Below the pieces are notes generated by a model, which was not told where the DNA came from, did no database searches, and worked only from the letters and a program-made list of their open reading frames with translations. From a virus, in IMG/VR virus record IMGVR_UViG_3300001460_000082, positions 1-29,433 of that record: DNA of 29,433 nucleotides; one strand, 5' to 3'. This document shows positions 5,720 through 13,666 of this stretch, piece after piece. The position numbers were made by a program, and so were the translations under genes. The stretch's first letter is position 1, and every line of letters begins with the position of its first letter.

Positions 5720-5886
5720 TACATTACAAGTGCTGCTACAACTCCACCTATTGCTACAAATAATGTTAATACTTTATAAAATTCTGTTTTGTCTAGCTTT
5801 GCATCTAGTTTATCTTCTATTTTGTCTAGTCGTTCAATAACCATATTAAGAAGTTCCTTTTGGGTATAGCCATTGCTGTTTGTCAT
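5719..5886 (-). CDS. XhlA-like small coiled-coil/membrane protein (55 aa)
   Basis: This 55-residue protein has a charged heptad-like stretch (ELLNMVIERLDKIEDKLDAK, residues 11-30) followed by LDKTEFYK and one transmembrane helix (about 38-55, VLTLFVAIGGVVAALV). This short coiled coil plus C-terminal membrane helix is the pattern of the haemolysin XhlA family, which works with a holin in lysis of Gram-positive phages such as PBSX. Its ATG directly abuts the TAA of the 44-aa gene, and its TAA overlaps the ATG of the 628-aa gene, so all three are coupled. The family call rests on architecture rather than a unique motif. Confidence 0.6.
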   Translation of the reverse strand: MTNSNGYTQKELLNMVIERLDKIEDKLDAKLDKTEFYKVLTLFVAIGGVVAALVM

Positions 5887-6021
5887 TTATGGTAAATCAT
5901 CATGGGATAACATATCCCAGTCCTCATCTAAGAAAATAGTTTCGGATGTACTCATATACTTAATTAAATTGTATATTTCTTTGCAACAATATCCTATTAT
6001 AAAACCGATAAAATAATCCAT
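5887..6021 (-). CDS. Small membrane-associated hypothetical protein (44 aa)
   Basis: This 44-residue protein starts MDYFIGFIIGYCCKEIYNLI, a short hydrophobic N-terminus with a vicinal Cys pair, then an acidic tail (LDEDWDMLSHDDLP). It could sit in the membrane as a small lysis accessory. There is no Shine-Dalgarno before the ATG. Instead a perfect extended -10 (TGTTATAAT) ends seven bases upstream, so a leaderless mRNA is likely. It abuts the XhlA-like gene with no gap (TAA-ATG). I do not recognise the family. Confidence 0.55.
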   Translation of the reverse strand: MDYFIGFIIGYCCKEIYNLIKYMSTSETIFLDEDWDMLSHDDLP

Positions 6022-6028
6022 AGACTGG

Positions 6029-6037
6029 ATTATAACA
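6029..6037 (-). promoter_or_regulatory. Extended -10 promoter, leaderless geometry, for the lysis-like cassette
   Basis: TGTTATAAT is an exact match to the extended -10 consensus (TG-n-TATAAT). Seven bases (CCAGTCT) separate it from the ATG of the 44-aa gene at 6021, so the transcript would start at or next to the ATG. It lies in the 22-bp gap after the 100-aa gene and would give the cassette its own transcript. No strong -35 is visible. Confidence 0.55.
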
Positions 6038-6043
6038 TATTAT

Positions 6044-6346
6044 TTATTCAGGTTTAGGATTATCTGATTTAACTTTAGCTATGTGGTCTTTCCATGTGGT
6101 TGTACCATTTACCAAGTCTTTATATTGCATATCAAGTTGGTCGCCAATGAAACCATAAGCATCTTGCCTAGCTTGTACATAACCAAACTGTTGTGCATTC
6201 CACTTGCTATTACCTAAATCAGTTTTAGCTTGTGCATACTCAGAATCTGTAAACTCTCTACGCTCATTGTCAACTTGAGCATACATGGGTTTAGCTGCTT
6301 CTATTTCAGAATCAGCTTGCGTTTGTAGTTCTTCTTTTGTTGCCAT
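6044..6346 (-). CDS. XkdW-like phage tail-associated hypothetical protein (100 aa)
   Basis: This 100-residue soluble protein has an N-terminal helical half (residues 1-50) and a C-terminal half carrying YVQARQDAYGFIGDQLDMQ (56-74) and NGTTTWKDHIAKVKSDNPKP (80-99). The R-x-x-A-Y-x-x-I-G-D-Q-L-D...T-T-W-x-D-x-I-x-x-V-K-x-x-x-P pattern is common at the end of tail-fibre modules in many phages and resembles the XkdW family. Exact function is unknown; an accessory or chaperone-like role in fibre assembly is inferred from position. The ATG has TAGGAG seven bases upstream. It follows three fibre-like genes and precedes the lysis-like cassette. Confidence 0.65.
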   Translation of the reverse strand: MATKEELQTQADSEIEAAKPMYAQVDNERREFTDSEYAQAKTDLGNSKWNAQQFGYVQARQDAYGFIGDQLDMQYKDLVNGTTTWKDHIAKVKSDNPKPE

Positions 6347-6378
6347 AATATTCTCCTATGTTAGCATACTTTATTTAA

Positions 6379-6906
6379 TTAAGTACTATCTACTTTATAT
6401 AAAACAAATGTACTACCTGCTTGAAAACCACCACCACCTGATTGATTAGTATTTATGTTAACGCCATTGTGTGATGTTTGTTCTTTTTTAACACCTGCTT
6501 GAATATGACCTCTGACTCCTTCAGTGGCATGATTGTAAGCAGGTTGAATTGTAACATAAGAATATTCGTTAGCATCATACCAATTATATAAAAATGCAGT
6601 AGCATTTAATGAAGCAGGGGCTGATGACATACCATCAGTATATCTAAATATATCTTGTGGTTGATTACCAAAGTTTTGATAACTATTATTTGCTCTAACT
6701 AAAGTCCACGATATAGCAATATTATTTGTTGTATCAGCAGAACCACTGGTTAATGGTTGTAAATCACATACACCACCATCAGCACCAACATTCAAATTAT
6801 TGACAGTTAACATATAAACTGAATTATCTGATATACCTGTCATTGATACAACTTGTGTTTCATTACCTGATGTAACAATATGTTTGTTTACTTGTACTAA
6901 TTTCAT
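6379..6906 (-). CDS. Tail-tip/fibre-like protein, copy 3 of a tandem set (175 aa)
   Basis: This 175-residue protein is rich in Ser, Asn, Gly and Thr with alternating beta-strand character. It ends in a Gly-rich loop (QSGGGGFQAGSTFVLYKV), typical of an exposed adhesin or tail-tip domain. Features shared with the next two upstream proteins are an aromatic TAFLYNWYDANEYSYVTIQ segment at the same relative place as GFLNIYNPFSSACYTYN and GFIWMYCAVDSTKYTTFN, and a terminal x-V/L-Y-x-V strand. I infer a trimeric beta-sandwich involved in receptor binding. Its ATG directly abuts the stop of the upstream gene. Sequence divergence from its neighbours is high, as expected for receptor-binding parts. Confidence 0.6.
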   Translation of the reverse strand: MKLVQVNKHIVTSGNETQVVSMTGISDNSVYMLTVNNLNVGADGGVCDLQPLTSGSADTTNNIAISWTLVRANNSYQNFGNQPQDIFRYTDGMSSAPASLNATAFLYNWYDANEYSYVTIQPAYNHATEGVRGHIQAGVKKEQTSHNGVNINTNQSGGGGFQAGSTFVLYKVDST

Positions 6907-7440
6907 TTAATCAACCTGCAATCCATAAACTTTAATTTCTCCACTATTCACATTTGAACTAGGAAACAAAAATTGAAAACCTGTAATACTAACAGATTGT
7001 TTTAAACGACCAACACCGATAGTTGAAAGGTATCTTGGATTTGAATAATGCGAACTCTGTTGCCCAGTATTATAAGTATAACAAGCACTACTAAATGGGT
7101 TATATATATTTAAAAAACCACTAGCTACATCTGGTGCTTGGTCTGCGTTTCCCATTGCATAATGAATTTGTGTAGCATCTCCTGTATTGGTGCTATTTAT
7201 CTTAGAGTAACCTGTATCAGCTGGCATATACCAACTAGCATAATCGTAATCAGCACTGATAATACTATCATCTGATTTAATATATCTTAAATATACTTCT
7301 GTTGCAGTTGTACTTACAGTAGAAACTCCATTAGCAATTATTTGATAGACCTCATAGTCAGCACTAAAAACATTAGTAACACTTACATTAGCTACTGAAG
7401 TGCTTATAGTTGTTGTATCTAATAATTTTAAATTACTCAT
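6907..7440 (-). CDS. Tail-tip/fibre-like protein, copy 2 of a tandem set (177 aa)
   Basis: This 177-residue beta-rich protein begins MSNLKLLDTTTISTSVANVS. It contains GFLNIYNPFSSACYTYNT (about residues 106-123) and ends GEIKVYGLQVD. The 'G-x-I-x-V-Y-G' ending and the preceding loop-rich half are typical of small, frequently duplicated fibre or lectin-like domains in environmental phages. It overlaps the upstream paralogue by four bases (ATGA). The likely role is part of the host-recognition apparatus; sugar binding is speculative. Confidence 0.6.
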   Translation of the reverse strand: MSNLKLLDTTTISTSVANVSVTNVFSADYEVYQIIANGVSTVSTTATEVYLRYIKSDDSIISADYDYASWYMPADTGYSKINSTNTGDATQIHYAMGNADQAPDVASGFLNIYNPFSSACYTYNTGQQSSHYSNPRYLSTIGVGRLKQSVSITGFQFLFPSSNVNSGEIKVYGLQVD

Positions 7441-7982
7441 TTGACCCCATATAAAGACATGCTACCTGTCAAAGTATCTGCATTAGGATAGAAATGTACA
7501 CCACTTAGAGTGTTAGCTACCTTATAGGCACCACCTCCAAAGCTACCCTCGAACACCCCATTATAAATTATTTGACTAAGGTGTTGATTAAATGTTGTAT
7601 ATTTAGTGCTATCTACTGCACAATACATCCAAATAAAACCATTGATTGCTTCTCCTGTTGCATTACCTGTTTGTGCTGATAATCTTAATCTGTCTAGATT
7701 AGGGTCTTTATCTTCGGCTTCTGAACTACCACCAACTTGCATAGCTCTAGCGTAAGTGCTACTTGCTGACTGTACTGTGCCACCTACTTTTGCTCTAAGA
7801 TTAATGTCACGATTATCTCCTGTATGAATATTATTCCATTGAATTTTGTGAACTTTAAAATCTCCTAAATCATCAAAAGCTACTGAACTAGCACCACTAA
7901 AAGTTTTGGTTTCAATAAGTTGTATTGATTCAACAGCACCACCTGCTGTGATTAAAGCTCTGGCTACACCTAAAGGTGACAT
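7437..7982 (-). CDS. Tail-tip/fibre-like protein, copy 1 of a tandem set (181 aa)
   Basis: This 181-residue protein starts MSPLGVARALITAGGAVESI and continues with a beta-rich domain: KTFSGASSVAFDDLGDFKVH, NGFIWMYCAVDSTKYTTFNQ and a terminal GSMSLYGVK. The first about 20 residues look like a short attachment segment. The rest matches the layout of the two following proteins, so the three are probably diverged duplicates. The start overlaps the 318-aa stop by one base (TAATG). Likely a distal tail or fibre component. Confidence 0.6.
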   Translation of the reverse strand: MSPLGVARALITAGGAVESIQLIETKTFSGASSVAFDDLGDFKVHKIQWNNIHTGDNRDINLRAKVGGTVQSASSTYARAMQVGGSSEAEDKDPNLDRLRLSAQTGNATGEAINGFIWMYCAVDSTKYTTFNQHLSQIIYNGVFEGSFGGGAYKVANTLSGVHFYPNADTLTGSMSLYGVK

Positions 7983-8938
7983 TATGCGAAAGCTAGTTGA
8001 CTAAATAAAAATGGTGTTGTACCTACAAATACAAATGTAAGTATATCTATAGATGCTGCTGCTGTTGATAGTGTTAGTCCTGCAGCACCTGCAGTTTTAG
8101 CAGTGACATCACCACCACCATTAACACTTACTGCATCTATGTCCATTGTTCTTGAACCTGTACCATCTTGTGTTACTACTAAAGTAAATGTTGTTACTCC
8201 TGATGTAGGTACATTTGTAAAATGTAAGTCATCAACATTGTGTCCTAATGTTACTGTACCTGTATTACCATTTGCTAAATCTATAGCCATATCTTCTGCT
8301 GATGTAATAGTTGCTGTTGTTTCATTATAGTCTTTTAATACTGCTGCTGATATTGTTTGGTCAGCACCTGTTACAGCACCTGATAAAGTAACAGCACCTA
8401 ATGTTTTATTTGTTAGAGTAGCTGTTTCTGCATCAACATAGTTCTTAACTGCTGCTGTTGTAGGTATCTTTGTTTCACTATCATTTCCAGTAATTGTTTC
8501 TGTTTGTGTAATAATATCTGCAGGATTTATCATAGCAAAATCTACTGCACCTGCACCTATTGTTGTAGCTACATCTTGTGTAGCTGAAGCTAATGTACCT
8601 GTAATATCTCCTGTTAGAGCTATGTCATTAACTCTGTCATGTATATCTTCAAAATGTTGTTTAACTACTGCAAGTCTTACCTTAGTACCTGATGCGTGTG
8701 TTGGACCACTATTATCACCATCTAAATCTCTGTTAATAGAAGCAGCAGCGTGGTCATCTCCTGTTGACCAAAAAACTATTTCTCTGTTGTCACTATCAGG
8801 GTCTATTACAAAATATGCAGGACTATTAATTCCTGGGTCTGCCGCTAAATTCATTGTACCTGTTGGTCCACCCGCACTTAACTGTGCAGCTAATGTAGTT
8901 TCAAAAGCGTTTACTATATTAGATTCTTGTGCTGTCAT
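7982..8938 (-). CDS. Phage tail/fibre structural protein (318 aa)
   Basis: This 318-residue protein is Ala/Thr/Gly-rich with low Cys content, typical of extended virion proteins. Residues 24-90 form an N-terminal beta module ending in SINRDLDGDNSGPTHASGTK. This is a variant of the R-G-x-x-G-T-x-x-x-x-H-x-x-G module found in many phage tail proteins. The middle (100-200) is repetitive (TLTNKTLGAVTLSGAVTGAD), as in fibre shafts, and the C-terminus is hydrophobic beta. It has a good ribosome binding site (GGAGAAG) in the 24-bp gap after the 640-aa gene. I infer that it links the tail to the fibre-tip proteins encoded next. Confidence 0.7.
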   Translation of the reverse strand: MTAQESNIVNAFETTLAAQLSAGGPTGTMNLAADPGINSPAYFVIDPDSDNREIVFWSTGDDHAAASINRDLDGDNSGPTHASGTKVRLAVVKQHFEDIHDRVNDIALTGDITGTLASATQDVATTIGAGAVDFAMINPADIITQTETITGNDSETKIPTTAAVKNYVDAETATLTNKTLGAVTLSGAVTGADQTISAAVLKDYNETTATITSAEDMAIDLANGNTGTVTLGHNVDDLHFTNVPTSGVTTFTLVVTQDGTGSRTMDIDAVSVNGGGDVTAKTAGAAGLTLSTAAASIDILTFVFVGTTPFLFSQLAFA

Positions 8939-8962
8939 TCTTCTCCATTATATACTATTTTT

Positions 8963-10885
8963 TTATCCAAATCTCATTATTCCAAAACCATTTACTCCAG
9001 GTACATTACCTGATGTAACTTGGCTAAAGGTTGTTTGTCTTGTACCTCTGACAGTTAGTATAGCATATTGTGTTACGCTGCCAACATTTGGATTACTTTG
9101 TATTGGGTATGTAATTTTTTCTACAACACCTCTAACTATCTCAGCAGGGTCATATAGTTCTAAAGTTATAGCAGCACCTTCTTTTTCTTTTAAAGATTGA
9201 TAAATAGTTTCACCTAAATTCTTAACAAGGATTGGTTTTCTGTATGGTCTTTCTACTCTATCAGATATGTTTACTGGTATCTGTATAACTATAAGCTCTG
9301 GTCTTGCTAATGCTCTTACTTTAAATGCTTTAAACTTAGGAGAGTTAATTTGATTAGGAGATTTTAAAACAATTTTTGCTACCACATATCTTGCTACTCT
9401 TGATAACTGTACTGATTCTTCTCCTACTCCTGATAAAACATTCACTTCTAAATCCCAAGTGCTGTCACTGCTATCATTAATAGCTTCGTATTTATTTGAT
9501 AGGTATAATTCTACAGTGTTGCTGTCTGATAATGCTTCTACTTCAATACTTGCTTCTACAAACTGTTTATTTTCTGCAGTAAAAAAATCTGCAGGAGGTG
9601 CTATAAGAAAACCTTCCTGTTCATGCACAGATGTTTGTTGATATACACCATCTGCACTAACTGTAAATAAAAACTTTTCATTTACACTGGCTATATTATT
9701 TACTGTACCTCCTGCACTAGCTTTGTAATACCTAGCTATACCTGCTGTAGGTAAATAATATCTCCATAAAAAACTTGAACTTCCTGATTCTTTTATACCT
9801 GTGTACACACTATCTCTAGTAGTAAATAAAGCATTCGGTGAATTGTCTATGCCATCAACATCCCATTGTTTTATTAATTGATTGTTAGCAAGTACATATA
9901 AATCATCTGCAACTGTTAAATTTGCACGATATAATCTTCCAATAACTTTACTACCTGTTTGTAATTCTTTAGTTCCATAAAAAACTATACCCTGCGATTC
10001 TACAATACAAGTAACTTGTTCTCCTGATATTTCTGTTTGCCCTTTTAAAGTTAATGTACCTGTTACATCTTTAAGAGAATATATCCTTCCATCTGTTGCT
10101 GTAACTAAAACAACAGCACCTGCATCTGTCGCATCTGTAAATGTTTGTCCTGAAGGTAATGTAACAATAGCTGCACCTACAGTTGTGTTACCATCATACG
10201 CATGTAAAGCATTACCTATACTTACAATTAATTGTCCTTTTACAGAAAATATTTTGTCATATACTGCTGCTGACATTTTTTGTGTAGATGTACCACCACT
10301 TGTTAAATTTTCTATTTCACCTGCTGAACCATTGTTAGCTGTTATATAAAGTAAGTCACCATGTGCAGCTAAACCTTTTATTTGATAACCTGCAGTTAAA
10401 CCTTCAGTAACTGTACCCCAGTTTTCACCACCATCATCCGACTTGTACAAAGTTTCATCATCAGATACATATATTCTTGTTCCAACTACTGCCATGTGGC
10501 TTACAGCAGAAGCTAATGCTTGTTCTTTTTCTGTAGTGTGTAGTAACTGTACATTATATCCTTTACCTAAATCTGTATTAAATACATCTACGCTTTCACT
10601 ATCCCAAAATCTTGTAACATCATTAGGATTGCCATTTGCTTTATGTGCATTATCTAAATTAGAACCACCACTAAAGTCATTCCTAGAATATATACGACCT
10701 ATGTTTGATGTAAAATCTTCTGGGTTTTGTTTAACATTTACACCTTGTTCTTGAACATCTGATGATTGTATAGTCATCTCTCTACCAGGACCAATAGCAC
10801 TTCTATATAATTGATTGTCTATACGAAAGTCATAACCTTTTCTTTTAGGGTTAGTTTCTTCTGCTTGCGTTGTTAATCTAGGCAT
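8963..10885 (-). CDS. Large tail protein with beta-propeller-like region (nozzle/tail-tube candidate, 640 aa)
   Basis: The N-terminal 100 residues are polar. About 100-420 is a series of repeating four-strand-like units, including an Asp-box, KSDDGGENWG (148-157), the turn found in sialidase-type propeller blades. Residues 420-640 are a separate beta domain ending GFGIMRFG. In podoviruses the tail nozzle protein encoded after the adaptor often contains a propeller, so nozzle is my best guess; a baseplate or hub protein is the alternative. It shares one base with the 338-aa gene stop (TAATG). The length and order (capsid, small proteins, connector, this, fibre) support a short-tailed particle. 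No enzymatic residues are evident. Confidence 0.6.
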   Translation of the reverse strand: MPRLTTQAEETNPKRKGYDFRIDNQLYRSAIGPGREMTIQSSDVQEQGVNVKQNPEDFTSNIGRIYSRNDFSGGSNLDNAHKANGNPNDVTRFWDSESVDVFNTDLGKGYNVQLLHTTEKEQALASAVSHMAVVGTRIYVSDDETLYKSDDGGENWGTVTEGLTAGYQIKGLAAHGDLLYITANNGSAGEIENLTSGGTSTQKMSAAVYDKIFSVKGQLIVSIGNALHAYDGNTTVGAAIVTLPSGQTFTDATDAGAVVLVTATDGRIYSLKDVTGTLTLKGQTEISGEQVTCIVESQGIVFYGTKELQTGSKVIGRLYRANLTVADDLYVLANNQLIKQWDVDGIDNSPNALFTTRDSVYTGIKESGSSSFLWRYYLPTAGIARYYKASAGGTVNNIASVNEKFLFTVSADGVYQQTSVHEQEGFLIAPPADFFTAENKQFVEASIEVEALSDSNTVELYLSNKYEAINDSSDSTWDLEVNVLSGVGEESVQLSRVARYVVAKIVLKSPNQINSPKFKAFKVRALARPELIVIQIPVNISDRVERPYRKPILVKNLGETIYQSLKEKEGAAITLELYDPAEIVRGVVEKITYPIQSNPNVGSVTQYAILTVRGTRQTTFSQVTSGNVPGVNGFGIMRFG

Positions 10886-11901
10886 TATGCCTGTATTCCG
10901 AACACCATTCCATCAACTGATACTGCTTCAGGATATTTGGCTCTTAAATATTTTCTCGCCTGATTAATAAGAAGTTGTTGATACTGCAATAAAGAATTTC
11001 TTACACTGTTAGAACTACCAACAGGGTAGTTGCTAGTTGCTAATTGGTCAGATATGTAATCTGCTGTTGCTGCAGGTATATCTCTACCTGACATCATTTG
11101 TGCTGCTACACCTGCCATAATAATTGGAACATATTCTTCTTCCAACCCTACTGTTGCTAATGTATCTGTTTCTGCAGTTGGTTCTATAAATTTCTTTTTA
11201 AAAGTTACATGTGCTGTATGACCTGATGCTATACCTGCAAACTGTATTGCGTGTACAGTAGAAGGACCAGTGGTATATGTTATAGTCCTTGATACTCCAT
11301 CACTATCTGTGTATGTAAATGGATTAGGTAATTCAACAAGGGAACAAGTTACAGGTGAAAAGTTAACACTAGTGGTGTTTGTACCTGAACTAAAATCTGT
11401 ATATTGTGATATTGCACTAAGTATTGAAACTAAATAATTGTTTGTTCCAGGACTATCGTGACTTCCAATAAGTGTATATCCTGACCCTGTTGTAATTGAT
11501 TGTGTTTCTACAGCAAATATTGTAGGAAATAAATTTTTAATTTGGTCACACACTGCATCAAAAACATTTTTACGAGGAAATGGAGGTGATATTTTTAATA
11601 CCTTTCCATCTGCATGTGTTGAAGCTGTTGTTCCTCTAACTCCTCTAACTACAGTTACTTGATTATTTACTGTGTCTAAAGATACACAACGCATAAGTTC
11701 TGTTTCACACTCTATGATTGTTCCTGCATCCATAGCATCTTCTTCTTCTTGTGTAAGTAAGTCACCATTAAATGTAATTACTGTATCTGATGCACTTAAT
11801 TCAGAACCTTCATTTAATGTTGTATAAGAGGTTAAGTCATCCATAGGTTCAAGATATTCTCTATAAACTCTATCAACTAATCCTTGTATATTTGTACTCA
11901 T
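10885..11901 (-). CDS. Head-tail connector/adaptor-like structural protein (338 aa)
   Basis: The N-terminus (1-25, GLVDRVYREYLEP) is helical. It is followed by a beta module with VVRGVRGTTASTHADGKVL (85-102), the same motif type as in the 318-aa protein. A Ser/Thr-rich beta insert (about 135-240) and a helical C-terminus (about 250-330, GVAAQMMSGRDI, NQARKYLRAKYPEA) follow. Helical ends that pack against the portal plus a beta insert are common for adaptor or neck proteins, and the position between head and tail genes fits. I have no unique family motif, so this is inference from layout and position. It overlaps both neighbours by one base. Confidence 0.5.
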   Translation of the reverse strand: MSTNIQGLVDRVYREYLEPMDDLTSYTTLNEGSELSASDTVITFNGDLLTQEEEDAMDAGTIIECETELMRCVSLDTVNNQVTVVRGVRGTTASTHADGKVLKISPPFPRKNVFDAVCDQIKNLFPTIFAVETQSITTGSGYTLIGSHDSPGTNNYLVSILSAISQYTDFSSGTNTTSVNFSPVTCSLVELPNPFTYTDSDGVSRTITYTTGPSTVHAIQFAGIASGHTAHVTFKKKFIEPTAETDTLATVGLEEEYVPIIMAGVAAQMMSGRDIPAATADYISDQLATSNYPVGSSNSVRNSLLQYQQLLINQARKYLRAKYPEAVSVDGMVFGIQA

Positions 11902-12086
11902 TATGCAGCACCTTCTTCAACTAATTCTGCAGCAAAAATTGCTTGTCCAAACGCACCTAATCCAAACCACCCATCATTAGCTGTATTGTTTGGGTCAACA
12001 ATAGGGAATGAAGGTTCTAGTGGTTGGTCAGGAATACTTTCTATACCAAGATTTCTTCCTTCTTTTAACATTAAGAGAATACCCAT
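11901..12086 (-). CDS. Small hypothetical protein between capsid and connector genes (61 aa)
   Basis: This 61-residue acidic protein has a Pro-rich centre (DQPLEPSFPIVDPNN) and a small hydrophobic C-terminal stretch (GLGAFGQAIFAAELVEEGAA). Its ribosome binding site is good (AGGAGATACTT before ATG), and its stop overlaps the connector start (TAATG). The size and position resemble small head or neck accessory proteins, but nothing diagnostic is visible. Confidence 0.6.
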   Translation of the reverse strand: MGILLMLKEGRNLGIESIPDQPLEPSFPIVDPNNTANDGWFGLGAFGQAIFAAELVEEGAA

Positions 12087-12095
12087 AAGTATCTC

Positions 12096-12425
12096 CTAAC
12101 TATGTCTAAAGTGTAATACTATTTTTCTGTCTGCTGCTTCAGTTCCATTTGATGAAACTCTTAGATAACCATTACTTGCGAAAGCCCAACCTGAAGGGTC
12201 TACTCTTACAATATCACCTGCTGAAACAGTGTAACTTACTTCAGTACCATCTGTTTCTTTGACATCTAACCATGTAGAATTGTCCATTGCAAAGTCAAAT
12301 GTAATTGCAGAACCTGTCATAGCTGCAGGGAATTGAATACCACAAAGTAGCATTCCATCTGTTTGTACACCTAAGCTGTCATTGTTATCTGCTGAAACAT
12401 CTATTAAAGCTAATTTACTAATCAT
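12096..12425 (-). CDS. Small beta-rich head-associated protein (possible decoration/head fibre, 109 aa)
   Basis: This 109-residue protein is predicted to be almost entirely beta: LCGIQFPAAMTGSAITFDFA, WLDVKETDGTEVSYTVSAGD, then GYLRVSSNGTE and a basic KIVLHFRHS end. A compact beta-sandwich directly after the major capsid gene is the usual location of decoration or head-fibre proteins, which is my inference. It lies behind the terminator at 12441-12474, so it should be expressed less than the capsid protein unless there is read-through or another promoter. AAGGAAG lies just before its ATG. Confidence 0.55.
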   Translation of the reverse strand: MISKLALIDVSADNNDSLGVQTDGMLLCGIQFPAAMTGSAITFDFAMDNSTWLDVKETDGTEVSYTVSAGDIVRVDPSGWAFASNGYLRVSSNGTEAADRKIVLHFRHS

Positions 12426-12440
12426 ATCTTCCTTACTATA

Positions 12441-12474
12441 GCAGAAGAAAAGGGTGGAGGTGGAAATCCACCCT
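12441..12474 (-). terminator. Rho-independent terminator after the major capsid gene
   Basis: On the - strand AGGGTGG (12474-12468) pairs with CCACCCT (12457-12451), a perfect 7-bp GC-rich stem, followed by TTTTCTTCT. An alternative tighter stem, GGTGGA/TCCACC, overlaps it. It starts 16 bp after the capsid stop in the 65-bp gap. Terminators right after the capsid gene are common in phages and raise capsid relative to tail transcripts by partial read-through. Confidence 0.75.
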
Positions 12475-12490
12475 AATCTTCAATTTTATT

Positions 12491-13609
12491 TTATGCTACT
12501 GATTGAATTTTACAATGGTATGAAGGAGGTCCGAACTCGAATCCCATCTCCATATAAATTGCTTTACCAATTCTAGCGTTTGCATCTTGGTCTAAGTCAC
12601 GAACAAACACAGTACCAAATCCTGGGATATTGGTAAATACTGGTTGTATGTGTGCTAGGTCTAAGATGAAAGCAGAACCTGCAGGTATGATATTAGGGTC
12701 CATAACCATCATTCCGATTGAACCGAATGGGGTCACTATTGTATCAATATCTAGCCCTGCAACATTTCTATCTCTAGGAATGATTGCCCCTGCTATATCA
12801 ACTGTACCTTTAACAAGTTCATTGTTAAGGTCTAGTAATTGTTGTGGTGAAACACACAACACTGGTTGATTCATTGGTGCATGATTGTCATACATTCTCT
12901 TTAAAGCACCTGAAATGGTTTTAAAGGATATAACTTGTGATGCACCTGTTCCATCACCATCTACATCATTGTAGAAACAGTTACCACCTAAGGGGTTAAC
13001 TGCTGCTGCGTTGTTTGCGTTCTTGCCAATGGTAATCCAATGGTCAAGACCATACATTTCTCTTATTCCTGTACCAGGGGTGACATTTGCACCATCTGAA
13101 AAGGAACCATTGAATGCAAACCACTCAACTTCTCTTGCTACTTTTTCCATTGCTTTTTCAAGTTGCAATGCAAATTCATCATTTACTGGGTTGCCACCAA
13201 ACAATCCTAGTTTATCTGCTGCTGTTGTTGTTCCATCTCCATCAGATGAGTTAGCAATATTAGCGGATAAATCAAAAGGATTTTGGTTGCCTGTTGATGC
13301 TAAAGCTGTGTAAGTCATTTGTACACCCTTATGGAAAATTTGAGTTACATAAGTATATGCTGCTCTATCTCTTCCAAGGTATTCTGTAGGTGCATCACCC
13401 TCTTTTCCTTTGTCAGGTTCTGAAGAAATGGTTGCATTATCTTCTACTTGGACTTGCCAAAATGTAGAGTTTAATGTTTTACCACCATTCAGACCCCCAA
13501 CTGCTGAAAGTAAAGGTGTTCTTTGACCACCAACTTTAAACAATTCACCAGTAAAGTTATTAATATTTTGTGCATAAATCGTACTGTTAGTTAACGAAAT
13601 ATTTGCCAT
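12491..13609 (-). CDS. Major capsid protein, SU10/DUF5309-type
   Basis: This 372-residue protein has features of the SU10-like HK97-fold capsid family: an N-terminal region with FWQVQVEDNATI, then HKGVQMTYTA, the acidic helix EKAMEKVAREVEWFAFNGSF (about 150-170), GTGIREMYGLDHW, a conserved FKTISGALKRMYDNHAP (about 228-244), and a C-terminal GFEFGPPSYHCKIQ. It would form the icosahedral shell in the cytoplasm. No long N-terminal scaffolding or protease-processed extension is apparent; a separate scaffold-like gene lies 57 bp upstream. The ATG has AGGAGAAGATAAAA before it, and a GC-rich terminator follows. The Asp-rich loops NDVDGDGTG and SSDGDGTTT could bind Ca2+, which is speculative. Confidence 0.8.
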   Translation of the reverse strand: MANISLTNSTIYAQNINNFTGELFKVGGQRTPLLSAVGGLNGGKTLNSTFWQVQVEDNATISSEPDKGKEGDAPTEYLGRDRAAYTYVTQIFHKGVQMTYTALASTGNQNPFDLSANIANSSDGDGTTTAADKLGLFGGNPVNDEFALQLEKAMEKVAREVEWFAFNGSFSDGANVTPGTGIREMYGLDHWITIGKNANNAAAVNPLGGNCFYNDVDGDGTGASQVISFKTISGALKRMYDNHAPMNQPVLCVSPQQLLDLNNELVKGTVDIAGAIIPRDRNVAGLDIDTIVTPFGSIGMMVMDPNIIPAGSAFILDLAHIQPVFTNIPGFGTVFVRDLDQDANARIGKAIYMEMGFEFGPPSYHCKIQSVA

Positions 13610-13666
13610 TTTTATCTTCTCCTATAAGTTAATTGTTTACTTGTTGTTAGAAGAAGTTTAGAAAAT

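Noticed and set aside
8622-9200. A 192-aa + strand frame with hydrophobic stretches
   Set aside because: It is antisense to two well-supported tail genes and the gap between them; hydrophobicity arises from reading Thr/Asn/Asp codons in reverse.
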